Assembly: GCA_003164715.1 (NCBI GenBank)
Contig: PLTZ01000030.1
Span: 24,504 to 88,503 of the forward strand
Direction of reading: 5' to 3'
Source of the DNA: Opitutaceae bacterium
GTDB taxonomy: Bacteria > Verrucomicrobiota > Verrucomicrobiia > Opitutales > Opitutaceae
Length of the DNA stretch: 64,000 nt
Program-made: the position numbers and the translations under genes
The notes under the pieces: generated by a model
Seen by the model: the letters and a program-made list of their open reading frames with translations, nothing else
What the model was told of the DNA's origin: nothing
The model's database searches: none
Shown here: positions 1 through 8,260 of the stretch, one piece after another
How the letters are laid out: each line of letters opens with the position of its first letter
Numbering within the stretch: position 1 is the stretch's first letter

Positions 1-2
1 AC

Positions 3-689
3 ACTCCGCCGCCGCAGTCGCTAGACGTGCCTTTTGCCCCGGGCCGGCTTGAGGCGGCGTTGAATGCCGTCATCACTTATAACGGGCCTGGTTCGTGGAA
101 ACGCGATGCGTTCTGGGACGAATACGTCGTGACGCTCCGCAATCCCGGCAGCCAGGTTCTCACGGTCTCCGCCACGGGGCTGACCGATTTCTCGGGCGCG
201 GTCCAGACGGCAGGGGACAATCCGTGGAAACTGGAAAAGCAGAGCAAGACCCTTGAAGAGAAATACCGAGCGGCCGGCATTACCTTTGCGCGTTACACGG
301 TTCCAGGCGTACTCATTGTCGGTGGGGCAACGGCTCTTGCAGCCGCTACTTCAGGCGGTGGGTTTTTAGCCGGTTATGCCGTGGCCGCCGGGGCCGCCGG
401 GGCCACCGTGGTGGTGCTGCCTGTTTATTACGGCACCGTTCTAACGATCAATCACTTTGACAAGGTCCGGATGGAAAAAGAGTTCACCAGGCGACGGATT
501 GTGCTGCCGATTTCCCTTGCTGCGGGGCAGACGCGGACCGGCAGCTTCTTCTTCCCCATGGTGCCCAGCCCCCGCTCGCTCGCCTTTCACTGGACTGCCG
601 AGTCGGGCCCTGGAGATTCCGTCCTTGCGCTCGGATTCCTGCACGACCTCCACGTCAAGAAGGCGGATAAGCCGGCGGCCACCAAGTAG
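3..689 (+). CDS. Hypothetical membrane-associated protein, 5' end cut by window edge
   Basis: The ORF track starts this at a GTG at 27, but the frame is open to the left edge (reads TPPPQSLDVPFAPGRL), so that GTG is probably an internal valine and the real start lies outside. The visible 228 residues hold a beta-rich N-terminal part (EYVVTLRNPGSQVLTVSA), then two adjacent small-residue hydrophobic stretches (around VLIVGGATALAAATSGGGFL and AVAAGAAGATVVVLPVYY) that could form a membrane hairpin, then a second beta-rich part. A lipoprotein or outer-surface protein is possible, since the missing N-terminus would hold any signal. I do not recognise the family. It stands alone, with about 105 bp before rnr. 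Confidence 0.6.
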   Translation, partial: TPPPQSLDVPFAPGRLEAALNAVITYNGPGSWKRDAFWDEYVVTLRNPGSQVLTVSATGLTDFSGAVQTAGDNPWKLEKQSKTLEEKYRAAGITFARYTVPGVLIVGGATALAAATSGGGFLAGYAVAAGAAGATVVVLPVYYGTVLTINHFDKVRMEKEFTRRRIVLPISLAAGQTRTGSFFFPMVPSPRSLAFHWTAESGPGDSVLALGFLHDLHVKKADKPAATK

Positions 690-794
690 ATCGCGAGCCC
701 GTTCGGGGCGTTCCTGCTTAATCCGCTCGCCAATTCGGGCGGGTTGAGGGATGTTGGAAGCGGTTGACTCGCCGAATGCGGGTCCCGCAAAGAA

Positions 795-2852
795 ATGTTA
801 AACACCAAGCCGGGCCGCAAGGGCCCACAGGCCGATGACTCAGTCAAAGGCGTAATCCAATTCAGAGCCGGCGGTTCCGCGTTCGTTGTCGTTGACGGCA
901 AACGGGATGAGCCGTCGATCCAGATCTCCCCAGACGACACAGGCGTCGCCCTCCCGGGCGACACGGTCGTCGTTCGCATCTACGGAGGCGTCGCCGGCAG
1001 GCGCCCCGGCGAGCGCGTGGGCCGCGTGGTCCAGATTGTCGAGCGCGCCCGCGCCGTCATTGTCGGGGACCTAAGGCGCGAGGGCCGCAACTTCATCGTT
1101 GCCCCGGACGACCCGCGGTTCGTCTACGAGATCGCCGTCCCCGACCCCGCGAGGTCCCCCGTCAAGCCCGTTCCCCACCCCGGCGACAAGGTCATCGTCA
1201 AGCTCGGGGAATGGCGGCGGCGCGAGCAGCCCCTGGTCGGCGAGATCACCGGCAGGCTCGGGCGCACCCACGAGCCGAGGGCGGAGCTCCTCGGCATCTT
1301 CGTCAAGCACGGCCTCGAGCCGAACTTCCCGGCGGACGTCGAGCGCGAGGCTTCCCACATCCCCGACCACGTCGGCGCAAGGGAGATCGAGGGCCGCAGG
1401 GACTACCGCGCCATCCCCGTCTTCACGATCGATCCCGACGACGCGAAGGATTTCGACGACGCCCTCTCGATCGAGGACCTGGGCGGCGGCAGCGTCCGCG
1501 TCGGGATCCACATCGCCGACGTCTCGAGCTACGTGAAGCACGGCACCGCCATCGACCGCGAGGCGCGCACGCGCGGAAACTCGACCTACCTGGTCGGCAC
1601 CGTGATCCCCATGCTGCCGGAGAAGCTCTCGAACGGCCTCTGCTCGCTCGTCGAGGGTCAGGACCGCCTCTGCAAGGCGGTCTTCCTCACCTTCGGGCCG
1701 GACTTCCGGATCCGGGACACGGACTTCGCGAACACGGTCATCCGCAGCCGCAAGCGCCTCACCTACAAGCAGGCCTACGCCCTTCTCTTCGAGAACAGCC
1801 TGGAGAAGATCCGCTCGATGCCGGTCCCGCCGAAGCACCAGACAGGCTCCACGGGCCGGGCGCTGCGGGAGCTAGGCGACCGCGAGCTTTCGGATCTCCA
1901 GTCGTGGATCCGGGCCCTCTGGCGGATCGCGAGCGCCCTCAGGCGCGAGCGCATGGCGGTCGGGAGCCTGGACCTCGACATGCCGGAGACGAAGATCTTC
2001 GTCGACCCCCAGGGCTACGCGGACCGGCTCGAGCGCATCGAGCAGGACGAGAGCCACCAGCTGATCGAGGAGTTCATGCTGGCGGCGAACGAGGCCGTGG
2101 CGCGGCTCACCCGCACCCACAAGCTCCCTTCGCTCTACCGCGTCCACGACAACCCGGACGCCGAGAAACTGAGCGACTACCGCCAGTTCGTCTCCACCTT
2201 CGGCATCAAGGTCGGCGACCTCACCCACCGGGAGGAGGTCGTGAAGCTCCTCACCATCCTGAAGACCCATCCACAGGGCTACACGCTGCGCACCCAGTTC
2301 CTGAGGAGCCTCAAAAAGGCCTGCTACCGAGCCACCCCCGACGGCCACTACGGCCTGCACAAGAAGGACTACACGCACTTCACCTCCCCGATCCGGCGGT
2401 ACTCCGACCTGGTTGTCCACCAGGTCCTCCAGTCCTACCTTTCCAACAGGGGCGAAGGCGGCGCCGTCCGCCACGACCTCCGGGGCATCCAGCAGCTTGC
2501 CGAGCACCTGAGCCTCACCGAGGTGAACTCGACGGAGGCCGAGCGCGAGAGCGTCAAGATCAAGCTGCTCGAATTCTTCGAGCGCGAGCTGGCGAAGAAG
2601 AAGCGCACGGCCTTTGCGGCCGTCATCACGGACGTGCGCCGCCACGGGTTCTTCATCGAGCTCGTCGAGTCCATGACCTTCGGGTTCGTCTCGTCCGACA
2701 CGCTCGGCGACGACTACTACCAGCTGAACCCGGAGGGCAACGCTCTCGTCGGCCGGCGCAAGCACCGGGTCTACGAGCTCAACGGCAGGCTTGACGTCGT
2801 CGTGGACAAGGTGGACCGGTTTAAGCGGATCATCGACTTCCGGCCGGCCTAG
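795..2852 (+). CDS. rnr: Ribonuclease R (RNB-family 3'-5' exoribonuclease)
   Basis: 685 aa. RNase R degrades structured RNA processively from the 3' end in the cytoplasm, in rRNA quality control and mRNA turnover. Cold-shock-like OB folds occupy roughly residues 15-170. The RNB catalytic domain follows, with the Mg-binding aspartate motif IDPDDAKDFDDALS at about 212-225 and the signature HFTSPIRRYSDLVVHQ near 525. A C-terminal S1 domain ends the protein (VITDVRRHGFFIELVES). It is a little shorter than E. coli RNase R (813 aa), because it lacks the long N-terminal HTH and the basic lysine-rich tail, which is common outside proteobacteria. The ATG at 795 directly precedes the conserved part. 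The DUF5069-type gene follows 13 bp after the stop. Confidence 0.95.
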   Translation: MLNTKPGRKGPQADDSVKGVIQFRAGGSAFVVVDGKRDEPSIQISPDDTGVALPGDTVVVRIYGGVAGRRPGERVGRVVQIVERARAVIVGDLRREGRNFIVAPDDPRFVYEIAVPDPARSPVKPVPHPGDKVIVKLGEWRRREQPLVGEITGRLGRTHEPRAELLGIFVKHGLEPNFPADVEREASHIPDHVGAREIEGRRDYRAIPVFTIDPDDAKDFDDALSIEDLGGGSVRVGIHIADVSSYVKHGTAIDREARTRGNSTYLVGTVIPMLPEKLSNGLCSLVEGQDRLCKAVFLTFGPDFRIRDTDFANTVIRSRKRLTYKQAYALLFENSLEKIRSMPVPPKHQTGSTGRALRELGDRELSDLQSWIRALWRIASALRRERMAVGSLDLDMPETKIFVDPQGYADRLERIEQDESHQLIEEFMLAANEAVARLTRTHKLPSLYRVHDNPDAEKLSDYRQFVSTFGIKVGDLTHREEVVKLLTILKTHPQGYTLRTQFLRSLKKACYRATPDGHYGLHKKDYTHFTSPIRRYSDLVVHQVLQSYLSNRGEGGAVRHDLRGIQQLAEHLSLTEVNSTEAERESVKIKLLEFFERELAKKKRTAFAAVITDVRRHGFFIELVESMTFGFVSSDTLGDDYYQLNPEGNALVGRRKHRVYELNGRLDVVVDKVDRFKRIIDFRPA

Positions 2853-2865
2853 ACTTGAACCCTCC

Positions 2866-3396
2866 ATGAAACACTACGACTTCCCCACGCACTTCCGAGA
2901 GCTGTACGACCGCGCGGTGGCGCTCTATGCCAAGGGCCAGCGCGGCGCCGAGACCTTCTTCGACAAGGAGCAGACGGCGTGGCTCGCCTCGAACGGCATC
3001 ACCCCCCAGCACGTCTACGACTACGCCGAGGACGAGGTCAACGACGGCGAGCCGGGATTCGCGCACGCGATCCTCATCGAATCCGCGCGCCACAACTACT
3101 TCATGAACGTCCAGCACGGCAAGCCGTCGGCGCACGTGCTCGACGTGGCGACCTTGCCCGCGAAGACGGACGCCGCGAAGGGCATCGAGTGGCTGCCAAG
3201 GATCATCCCGAAGGCCAAGGCGAAGCTCCGCGGCGAGCTGCCCGCGAGCCTCATGTACTGCTGCGGCGGGGACCGGCGCTTCTTCAAGGCCCACGACATC
3301 CTTCCCTCGGAGTTCCTGGGCGTCGTCTGGCGAAACGCCGACAATGACGCGGCGACCATCGACTGGGTCGTCGCCCGCAGCAAGACGGCGAAGTAG
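2866..3396 (+). CDS. DUF5069-like conserved protein
   Basis: 176 aa. The ORF track begins inside rnr at 2791. The ATG at 2866 (MKHYDFPTHFRELYDRAV) is better because it removes a nonsense 25-residue leader that overlaps rnr. The C-terminal half has WLPRIIPKAKAKLRGELPAS, a Cys-Cys-Gly segment, FFKAHDILPSEFLGVV and a final WVVARS. This arrangement resembles DUF5069 proteins, which are frequent in Verrucomicrobia and have no known function. No signal peptide or membrane segment is visible, so it is predicted cytoplasmic. It probably shares a transcript with rnr. The family assignment comes from memory of the pattern; the coding call itself is secure. Confidence 0.75.
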   Translation: MKHYDFPTHFRELYDRAVALYAKGQRGAETFFDKEQTAWLASNGITPQHVYDYAEDEVNDGEPGFAHAILIESARHNYFMNVQHGKPSAHVLDVATLPAKTDAAKGIEWLPRIIPKAKAKLRGELPASLMYCCGGDRRFFKAHDILPSEFLGVVWRNADNDAATIDWVVARSKTAK

Positions 3397-3407
3397 CGCC
3401 GCCCCCG

Positions 3408-5597
3408 CTAAAGGAGCTCCCCCTGCCGGCTGTCGGACCCGCGGGGCGGCGCGCTTGCGCCGATAAACTTCCCGTAGCGCTCGAGCCAGTCGTCGAGCTT
3501 CCCGAGGTAGTGGTCGGGATCGTAGGGCGCCGCGGCGGGGTCGTACAGCGCCAGGGGGCGCGCCCGCTGCCAGTCGCTCGTGCGGCCCTTCCCTTTCGGC
3601 GTGATGTAGTAGGTCACCCGCTCCCCCATCCTCGGCCGCGGCGACAGCTGAAGCGCGGCCTCCGCGGAGGCGCGCCGCGGCTTGCCGCCGCCGGCGATGA
3701 AGCGCTCGTACGCGTCGGGGTTCATCCCGAGGATCTCCCCCTTCGCGAGCTCGGCCACCGAAAGCGTGCTCTCGGAGATCCTCTTGCGGTACTCCCCTAC
3801 GAGGCCGACCGGCGAGGCGGCCTCGACGCCGAGGAGGAATTGGATGAGCGAGTGGGTCAGCTTCTTCAGGAACGGCTCCACCCCCCTCGAGCGAAGCGCG
3901 CTCCCGCGAAGGACCACCCGGCCCGACTCGAGGAGCGCATAGTTCTTGGCCTTGTAGCAGAACATCGCGTCGTACCGGCCGTCGAACTCGAGCTCGATTC
4001 CCGATGGCAGGATCGGCGCGACCAGGGCGAGGAGCTCCTCCGGCTTGTCGAAGTACTCCTCGGCGGACAGGTAGATCCCATCGGTGTCCGCCTCGAGCAT
4101 CCTGCAGCCGTGCTTCCCGAACTCGTCGATAAGCCTCTGGAGCAGCTCGCGGCCCCGCCGCGTCACCTCGGCCGCGAGCTCGCCGTCGCCGAACCGGGCC
4201 CCGGAGAACCCGAGGTACCCGTAGAACGAGTTGATGAGGATCTTGTAGGCGCCCTGGCGCGCCTGGGCCTCCGCCCGCTCGTCGGCGCTCGTCGACGTCC
4301 TCGCGATCAGCTTGTACTTGAGCCGGTACTCGAGCAGGCGCCTAAGGAGCGGGATGAAGACCCCGAGCGAGTCGTTCGCCGGGTTGCGCCCGATGTTCAG
4401 GAGCAGGCTCGGATACAGCGAGGCCACGTCGAAATGCAGGACGTGGCGGAAGACGCCCTCGTTGAAGCTGCGCGTGTAGCCTCCGTCAAAGGGGCGGACC
4501 TCGGGCGGCTGCGGGCACGACTGCCTGGCGTGGTAGTACTCCTCGAGGAACAGGAGGTCGATCTTCACGGTCGTCCCCCGCAGCGTCGCCTCCTGCAGCG
4601 GGATCGGGAACGCGCGGGCCTGCTCGAAGTACGTCGGCAGCAGAAGGTCCGCAAGGCCGTGGGTCTCTCTCAGGTCGTCCTCCAGGTAGGCGCAGAACCG
4701 GGCCCGGTCCCGCGCGAACGCCTCGGCGATGCGGCTGCCCTCGATGTACGTGCGGTCCGCGCCCTCCTCCTCGGTTATCCCGAAGTGGATCGCGACCTCC
4801 TTCAGGCCGTAGGCGTTGAGCTCCCGGGCCGTGATGTCGTTTAGGAGCGTGAGCAGGTACGTGTCGATGACCGCCCGGCCCGGCAGGTCGCAGCGCGGGA
4901 AGTCGATCCAGCGCTCGGCCACCTTGAGCCGGCTGTTCCGGAACGACGCCCGCTGCCCGAAGCGCCCCCAGGCGCACGGGACGCGGCGCATCCGGCACCG
5001 CTGGCGCAGGTAGTCGAGGTCGAACTTGAAGATGTTGTGGCCCTCGATGACGTCGGGGTCGGCCTCCGCCAGCTCCCGGTTGAAGGCGACCAGGAGCCGC
5101 TTCTCCGCCTCGTCCGTCATCGCGTCGAGGAGGAGGAGGCGGTTCCTCCCCTGGAAGCGCATCCCGATCGCGAGCACCCGGTCGCCGGGGTTCGCAGGAT
5201 CGCTGAACCCCCCGTCGGCCGAGCCCGTCTCGATGTCGACCTGGCAGCGCCGCAGCCTGGCGAAGGCCATGTCACCGAACAAGCGGGCGCGCCGCTGCAG
5301 GAGGAACTGGCTCTCGAGGGGCCTTATGGCGTCCACCGCGACGTGGTCGCGGGCCGCCTTGACGAAGTCGTCGAACGCCTCGAGCGATCCCGCCCGGGCC
5401 AGCGTCCCCAGCGCCGCGGTGCCGCCCAGCTTCTCAAACTCCACTCCGGCCACGGGCCCGATGAACGGGTTCCTGGACAGCCACGCGAACGGCTCGAAGG
5501 GCCTTGTCTCCTCGCGCCTCCCCCCTGCCTCGGTCTCCACCGAGACCCGGGCCCTGCCCCCGCCGTCGATCCAGACGCCGCAGAGCGAGCCGTCCAT
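3408..5597 (-). CDS. polB: DNA polymerase II (family B DNA polymerase)
   Basis: 729 aa. A family B polymerase with a 3'-5' proofreading domain, in bacteria usually linked to damage-tolerant or restart synthesis. The exonuclease part shows DIETGSA (Exo I) and IEGHNIFKFDLDYL (Exo II). The polymerase part shows motif A DVASLYPSLLLNIGRNP, motif B KILINSFYGYLGF and motif C EADTDGIYLS with the catalytic DTD. All key acidic residues are present, so it should be active. It is slightly shorter than E. coli Pol II (783 aa), with a reduced N-terminal domain. The start ATG opens with MDGSLCGVWIDGGGRARVS. It converges with the DUF5069-type gene and is followed upstream by a small membrane gene in the same orientation. 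Confidence 0.92.
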   Translation of the reverse strand: MDGSLCGVWIDGGGRARVSVETEAGGRREETRPFEPFAWLSRNPFIGPVAGVEFEKLGGTAALGTLARAGSLEAFDDFVKAARDHVAVDAIRPLESQFLLQRRARLFGDMAFARLRRCQVDIETGSADGGFSDPANPGDRVLAIGMRFQGRNRLLLLDAMTDEAEKRLLVAFNRELAEADPDVIEGHNIFKFDLDYLRQRCRMRRVPCAWGRFGQRASFRNSRLKVAERWIDFPRCDLPGRAVIDTYLLTLLNDITARELNAYGLKEVAIHFGITEEEGADRTYIEGSRIAEAFARDRARFCAYLEDDLRETHGLADLLLPTYFEQARAFPIPLQEATLRGTTVKIDLLFLEEYYHARQSCPQPPEVRPFDGGYTRSFNEGVFRHVLHFDVASLYPSLLLNIGRNPANDSLGVFIPLLRRLLEYRLKYKLIARTSTSADERAEAQARQGAYKILINSFYGYLGFSGARFGDGELAAEVTRRGRELLQRLIDEFGKHGCRMLEADTDGIYLSAEEYFDKPEELLALVAPILPSGIELEFDGRYDAMFCYKAKNYALLESGRVVLRGSALRSRGVEPFLKKLTHSLIQFLLGVEAASPVGLVGEYRKRISESTLSVAELAKGEILGMNPDAYERFIAGGGKPRRASAEAALQLSPRPRMGERVTYYITPKGKGRTSDWQRARPLALYDPAAAPYDPDHYLGKLDDWLERYGKFIGASAPPRGSDSRQGELL

Positions 5598-5616
5598 GGC
5601 GCCCCCCTAGGTCCCG

Positions 5617-5955
5617 TCAGAACGGCCGGACGAAGACCATCGCCACGGCCGTGATCGCGAGAACCAGGGAGACGAGCATGAACGCATCGGCCTGGGCGCG
5701 CCTGCGGTAGGCGAAGCTGACCATCACGGAGAGCCCGAGCCAGCAGACGAGCTTCACGGCGACCCATCCCGGGAACCCAAGGTGGAGCTTGCCGAGCATC
5801 GCGAACCCGCTGATGAACGTCAGGAGCGCCGCGACCCCGGTGATCATGACGACCCGCTTGCGCGTCTCGGCGGGGGCGGCAAAGGCGTAGAACGTGTACG
5901 CCAGCAGCACGATGATCGAGCTTAGGTGGAGCACATGGTAGGTGGTTAGCTTCAT
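5617..5955 (-). CDS. Small integral membrane protein
   Basis: 112 aa from the ATG MKLTTYHVLHLSS; the ORF track adds ten unlikely residues. Four hydrophobic segments are visible: VLHLSSIIVLLAYTFYAFAA, VVMITGVAALLTFISGFAML, WVAVKLVCWLGLSVMVSF and FMLVSLVLAITAVAMVF. This topology and the H near the first helix are reminiscent of SirB2/CopD-like small membrane proteins, but I see no decisive motif. It lies 20 bp upstream of polB on the same strand and may share its promoter. Function unknown. Confidence 0.7.
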   Translation of the reverse strand: MKLTTYHVLHLSSIIVLLAYTFYAFAAPAETRKRVVMITGVAALLTFISGFAMLGKLHLGFPGWVAVKLVCWLGLSVMVSFAYRRRAQADAFMLVSLVLAITAVAMVFVRPF

Positions 5956-6199
5956 CGTGCTGGCTGGTAGAAAGTTAAATGACACCCCGCCTGTGCCGTG
6001 TGCCCAAAGGCTCAGGACCTTTTCAAGTCAAGGTGGGCGCCTCCGTTGCGACGTTTGCTTTCCGGTTTACGGCCTAGCAGCTTCCGCGGCGGTTCTGGCT
6101 CCCGTAATGTTTCCAAGGCAAAGAGCGGTTATTGAAAGCACCTCGAACACTGCAGGGTGTCTGTCCTTGAGTCTGGGAGATGCCGGCCCACCGTCAAGT

Positions 6200-7447
6200 A
6201 TGCCCTTGCGGATTCTACTGCCGGCCATCGGCAGCTCCGGCGACGTCCACCCGGTGATCGCGCTCGGCCGGGCGCTCCGCCTGAGGGGCCACGCGGTCGA
6301 GGTGGCCGCCAACGAGTATTTCTGCGAGCCGGTCACCGCCGCAGGCCTCGGGTTTGTCGCGCTCGGCACCCGGGCGCAGGCTGACGCGATCATGAAGGAC
6401 CCGAGGCTCTGGCACCCGCACCGGGGCTTCGAGTGCATCGTGGACCACGCCCTCCTCCCCCACCTGAGGAGCCTTTACCGCATGATCGAGGAGCGCCGCG
6501 GGCCGAGCTTGGTCGTCGCCGCGACGACCCTGTGCCTCGGGGCGCGGGTCGCCCAGGAGCGGCTCGGGGTTGCGACGGCGACGCTTCACCTGCAGCCAAG
6601 CGTCTTTCGCAGCCACGTCGACAGCGGCAGGCTCTCGTTCCTCAACCTGGGCCCGGGCATGCCGCGCGCGGTGAAGACGGCGCTCTTCTGGCTGATCGAC
6701 GCGATCTTCGTCGAGCGGGCCATAGCCCCCGAGCTGAACGGATTCCGGGCGACGCTCGGCCTGCCGAGCGTGCGGGGCGTCTTCAGCCGGTACGTCCACT
6801 CGCCCCAGCTGGTCCTCGGGCTCTTCCCGGACTGGTTCGCCCCGGCGCAGGCCGACTGGCCCGGGAACACCCATCTCACGGGCTTCCTCATGCACGACGA
6901 CGGGGGGCTCAGGGACGAGCAGGAGGAGGCCGAGGCGTTCCTCTCCTCCGGTCCCCCGCCGGTCGTCGTCACGCCCGGCTCGGCGGCCATGGACCGCGGT
7001 GAGTTCTTCGCGCGGACGGCCGCCGCCTGCCACTCGCTCGGCCTGCGCGCCATGCTCGTCACCAACCACGCGGCCCAGCTGCCCGCGAGCCTTCCGCCGG
7101 GGATACGGGCGTTCTCCTACCTGCCCTTCAGCCGGATCCTCCCCAAGGCCGCGGCGATCGTGTACCACGGCGGCATCGGGACGCTGGCGCAGGCCGTGAG
7201 GGCGGCAGTCCCGCACCTGATCGTGGCGAACGCCCACGACCAGCCCGACAACGGCCAGAGAATCGAGCGCCTGGGCCTCGGCCGCTGGGTCGGTTCCTCC
7301 CGGTACCGCGCCGGCCGCGCCGCGCGGTTGGTGTCGGAGATCATCGGCTCGGCCGAGATCCGCCAGCGCTGCCGCGAGTTTGCGCCGAGAATCGACAGCG
7401 CGGCGTCGCTCGAGCGCGCCTGCGCGCTCATCGAGGGCCTTGGATAG
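6200..7447 (+). CDS. UGT/GT1-type glycosyltransferase
   Basis: 415 aa. The ORF track starts at 5942, but the ATG at 6200 (MPLRILLPAIGSSGDVHP) begins exactly at the family's first beta strand and has a GGGAG-like ribosome site upstream. The N-terminal GSSGDVHPVIALGRAL and C-terminal YHGGIGTLAQAVRAAVPHLIVANAHDQPDN match nucleotide-sugar glycosyltransferases of the UGT, MGT and sterol-glucosyltransferase type, where the HGG element binds the sugar-nucleotide diphosphate. The acceptor is probably a lipid or small molecule. No export signal is present, so it is predicted cytosolic or peripheral. It is alone on its strand, converging with the DUF2017-like gene. Whether it glycosylates a lipid, a terpenoid or a natural product cannot be told. 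Confidence 0.85.
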   Translation: MPLRILLPAIGSSGDVHPVIALGRALRLRGHAVEVAANEYFCEPVTAAGLGFVALGTRAQADAIMKDPRLWHPHRGFECIVDHALLPHLRSLYRMIEERRGPSLVVAATTLCLGARVAQERLGVATATLHLQPSVFRSHVDSGRLSFLNLGPGMPRAVKTALFWLIDAIFVERAIAPELNGFRATLGLPSVRGVFSRYVHSPQLVLGLFPDWFAPAQADWPGNTHLTGFLMHDDGGLRDEQEEAEAFLSSGPPPVVVTPGSAAMDRGEFFARTAAACHSLGLRAMLVTNHAAQLPASLPPGIRAFSYLPFSRILPKAAAIVYHGGIGTLAQAVRAAVPHLIVANAHDQPDNGQRIERLGLGRWVGSSRYRAGRAARLVSEIIGSAEIRQRCREFAPRIDSAASLERACALIEGLG

Positions 7448-7486
7448 GCAGTGCCCCGCAGAGGGGCTCCCCGGCACCCGGGCTCC

Positions 7487-7948
7487 CTACGATCCAATGA
7501 TGCTCGAATCCAGATGCTGGATGATGAGCTCCTGCACGGTGGCCAGGAAAAGGTAGCACATGAAGGCCTTCCGGACGGGCTCGTCGAGCCCATCCATGTC
7601 GATGTCGCCGGTCTCGAGCGCCTCGTCGGTGAGCGCCTTCAGGCGCCGCTCCCTCAGGTGAAGGCGGAACGCGGTGCAGGCGCGCACGATCGGCTCGGCG
7701 TTCTTCTCGTCGAAGGCGACCACGCCCTCGGTGAAGAACTCCCCGTCGAAGAGCGAGAGCAGCGCCCGCAGGTCCCCGTTCTGCCCCTCCAAGAGCTCCC
7801 CGATCCATGCGCCGCGAAAATCCTGGTCCATGTCGTGGAGCGCCTGGGGCGCGGCGAGGGTCTTCTCGAGCTCGAACGAAAGCTCCCGGATGATGTCCAG
7901 GAGCGGGGCCACCACCGGGAGGCTCAGCTTCACCTCAACGCGCTTCAT
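7487..7948 (-). CDS. DUF2017-like protein downstream of ClpS
   Basis: 153 aa, mostly alpha-helical and acidic, with no signal or membrane segment. It overlaps the 3' end of clpS by 14 bp, which suggests translational coupling. In actinobacteria a DUF2017 gene very often follows clpS, and the size, helical character and gene order fit that family; a search is needed to confirm it. A role tied to the ClpS/ClpAP N-degron pathway is inferred from position only. Confidence 0.65.
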   Translation of the reverse strand: MKRVEVKLSLPVVAPLLDIIRELSFELEKTLAAPQALHDMDQDFRGAWIGELLEGQNGDLRALLSLFDGEFFTEGVVAFDEKNAEPIVRACTAFRLHLRERRLKALTDEALETGDIDMDGLDEPVRKAFMCYLFLATVQELIIQHLDSSIIGS

Positions 7949-8234
7949 CGGGCTCGAGGACGGCGGTCAGGTGCCACTGCTGCAGGCTGAAGACGTACGC
8001 CTCGGCGGTCTCCCGCACGCCGGTCCAGACGACGGAGCGGCCCTGCTCATGGACCTCGAGCATGTGCTTGCGAGCCCGGTTCTCGTCGAACCCCAGCACC
8101 TTCTTGAACACCATGACCACGTATGACATCAGGTTGACCGGGTCGTTCAGCACCACGACCCGCCAGCCGTTCTCCAGCTGCAGCTCCGTGAACGCGCGGG
8201 GCTCGGAGCGGGTGTGGGAGCGGGACTCAGGCAC
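7935..8234 (-). CDS. clpS: ATP-dependent Clp protease adaptor ClpS
   Basis: 99 aa with a GTG start (MPESRSHTRSEPRAF). ClpS delivers N-degron substrates to the Clp unfoldase. The core WRVVVLNDPVNLMSYVVMVF contains the conserved ND-P substrate-binding element, followed by the AxxxMxxVHxxG-like RKHMLEVHEQGRSVVWTG and the AEAYVFSLQQWHLTAVLE helix. The length is normal for the family. It sits 26 bp after proS and overlaps the downstream DUF2017-like gene, so all three are probably cotranscribed. Confidence 0.93.
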   Translation of the reverse strand: MPESRSHTRSEPRAFTELQLENGWRVVVLNDPVNLMSYVVMVFKKVLGFDENRARKHMLEVHEQGRSVVWTGVRETAEAYVFSLQQWHLTAVLEPDEAR

Positions 8235-8260
8235 AAATATTCGGATGATCAGGCCCTTGT

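Noticed and set aside
27-29. GTG start of the first ORF
   Set aside because: The frame is open upstream to the window edge and reads as continuous protein, so it is likely internal.
7448-7486. Short GCCCC/GGGGC hairpin between convergent genes
   Set aside because: Only a 5-bp stem without a T-run; too weak to call a terminator.
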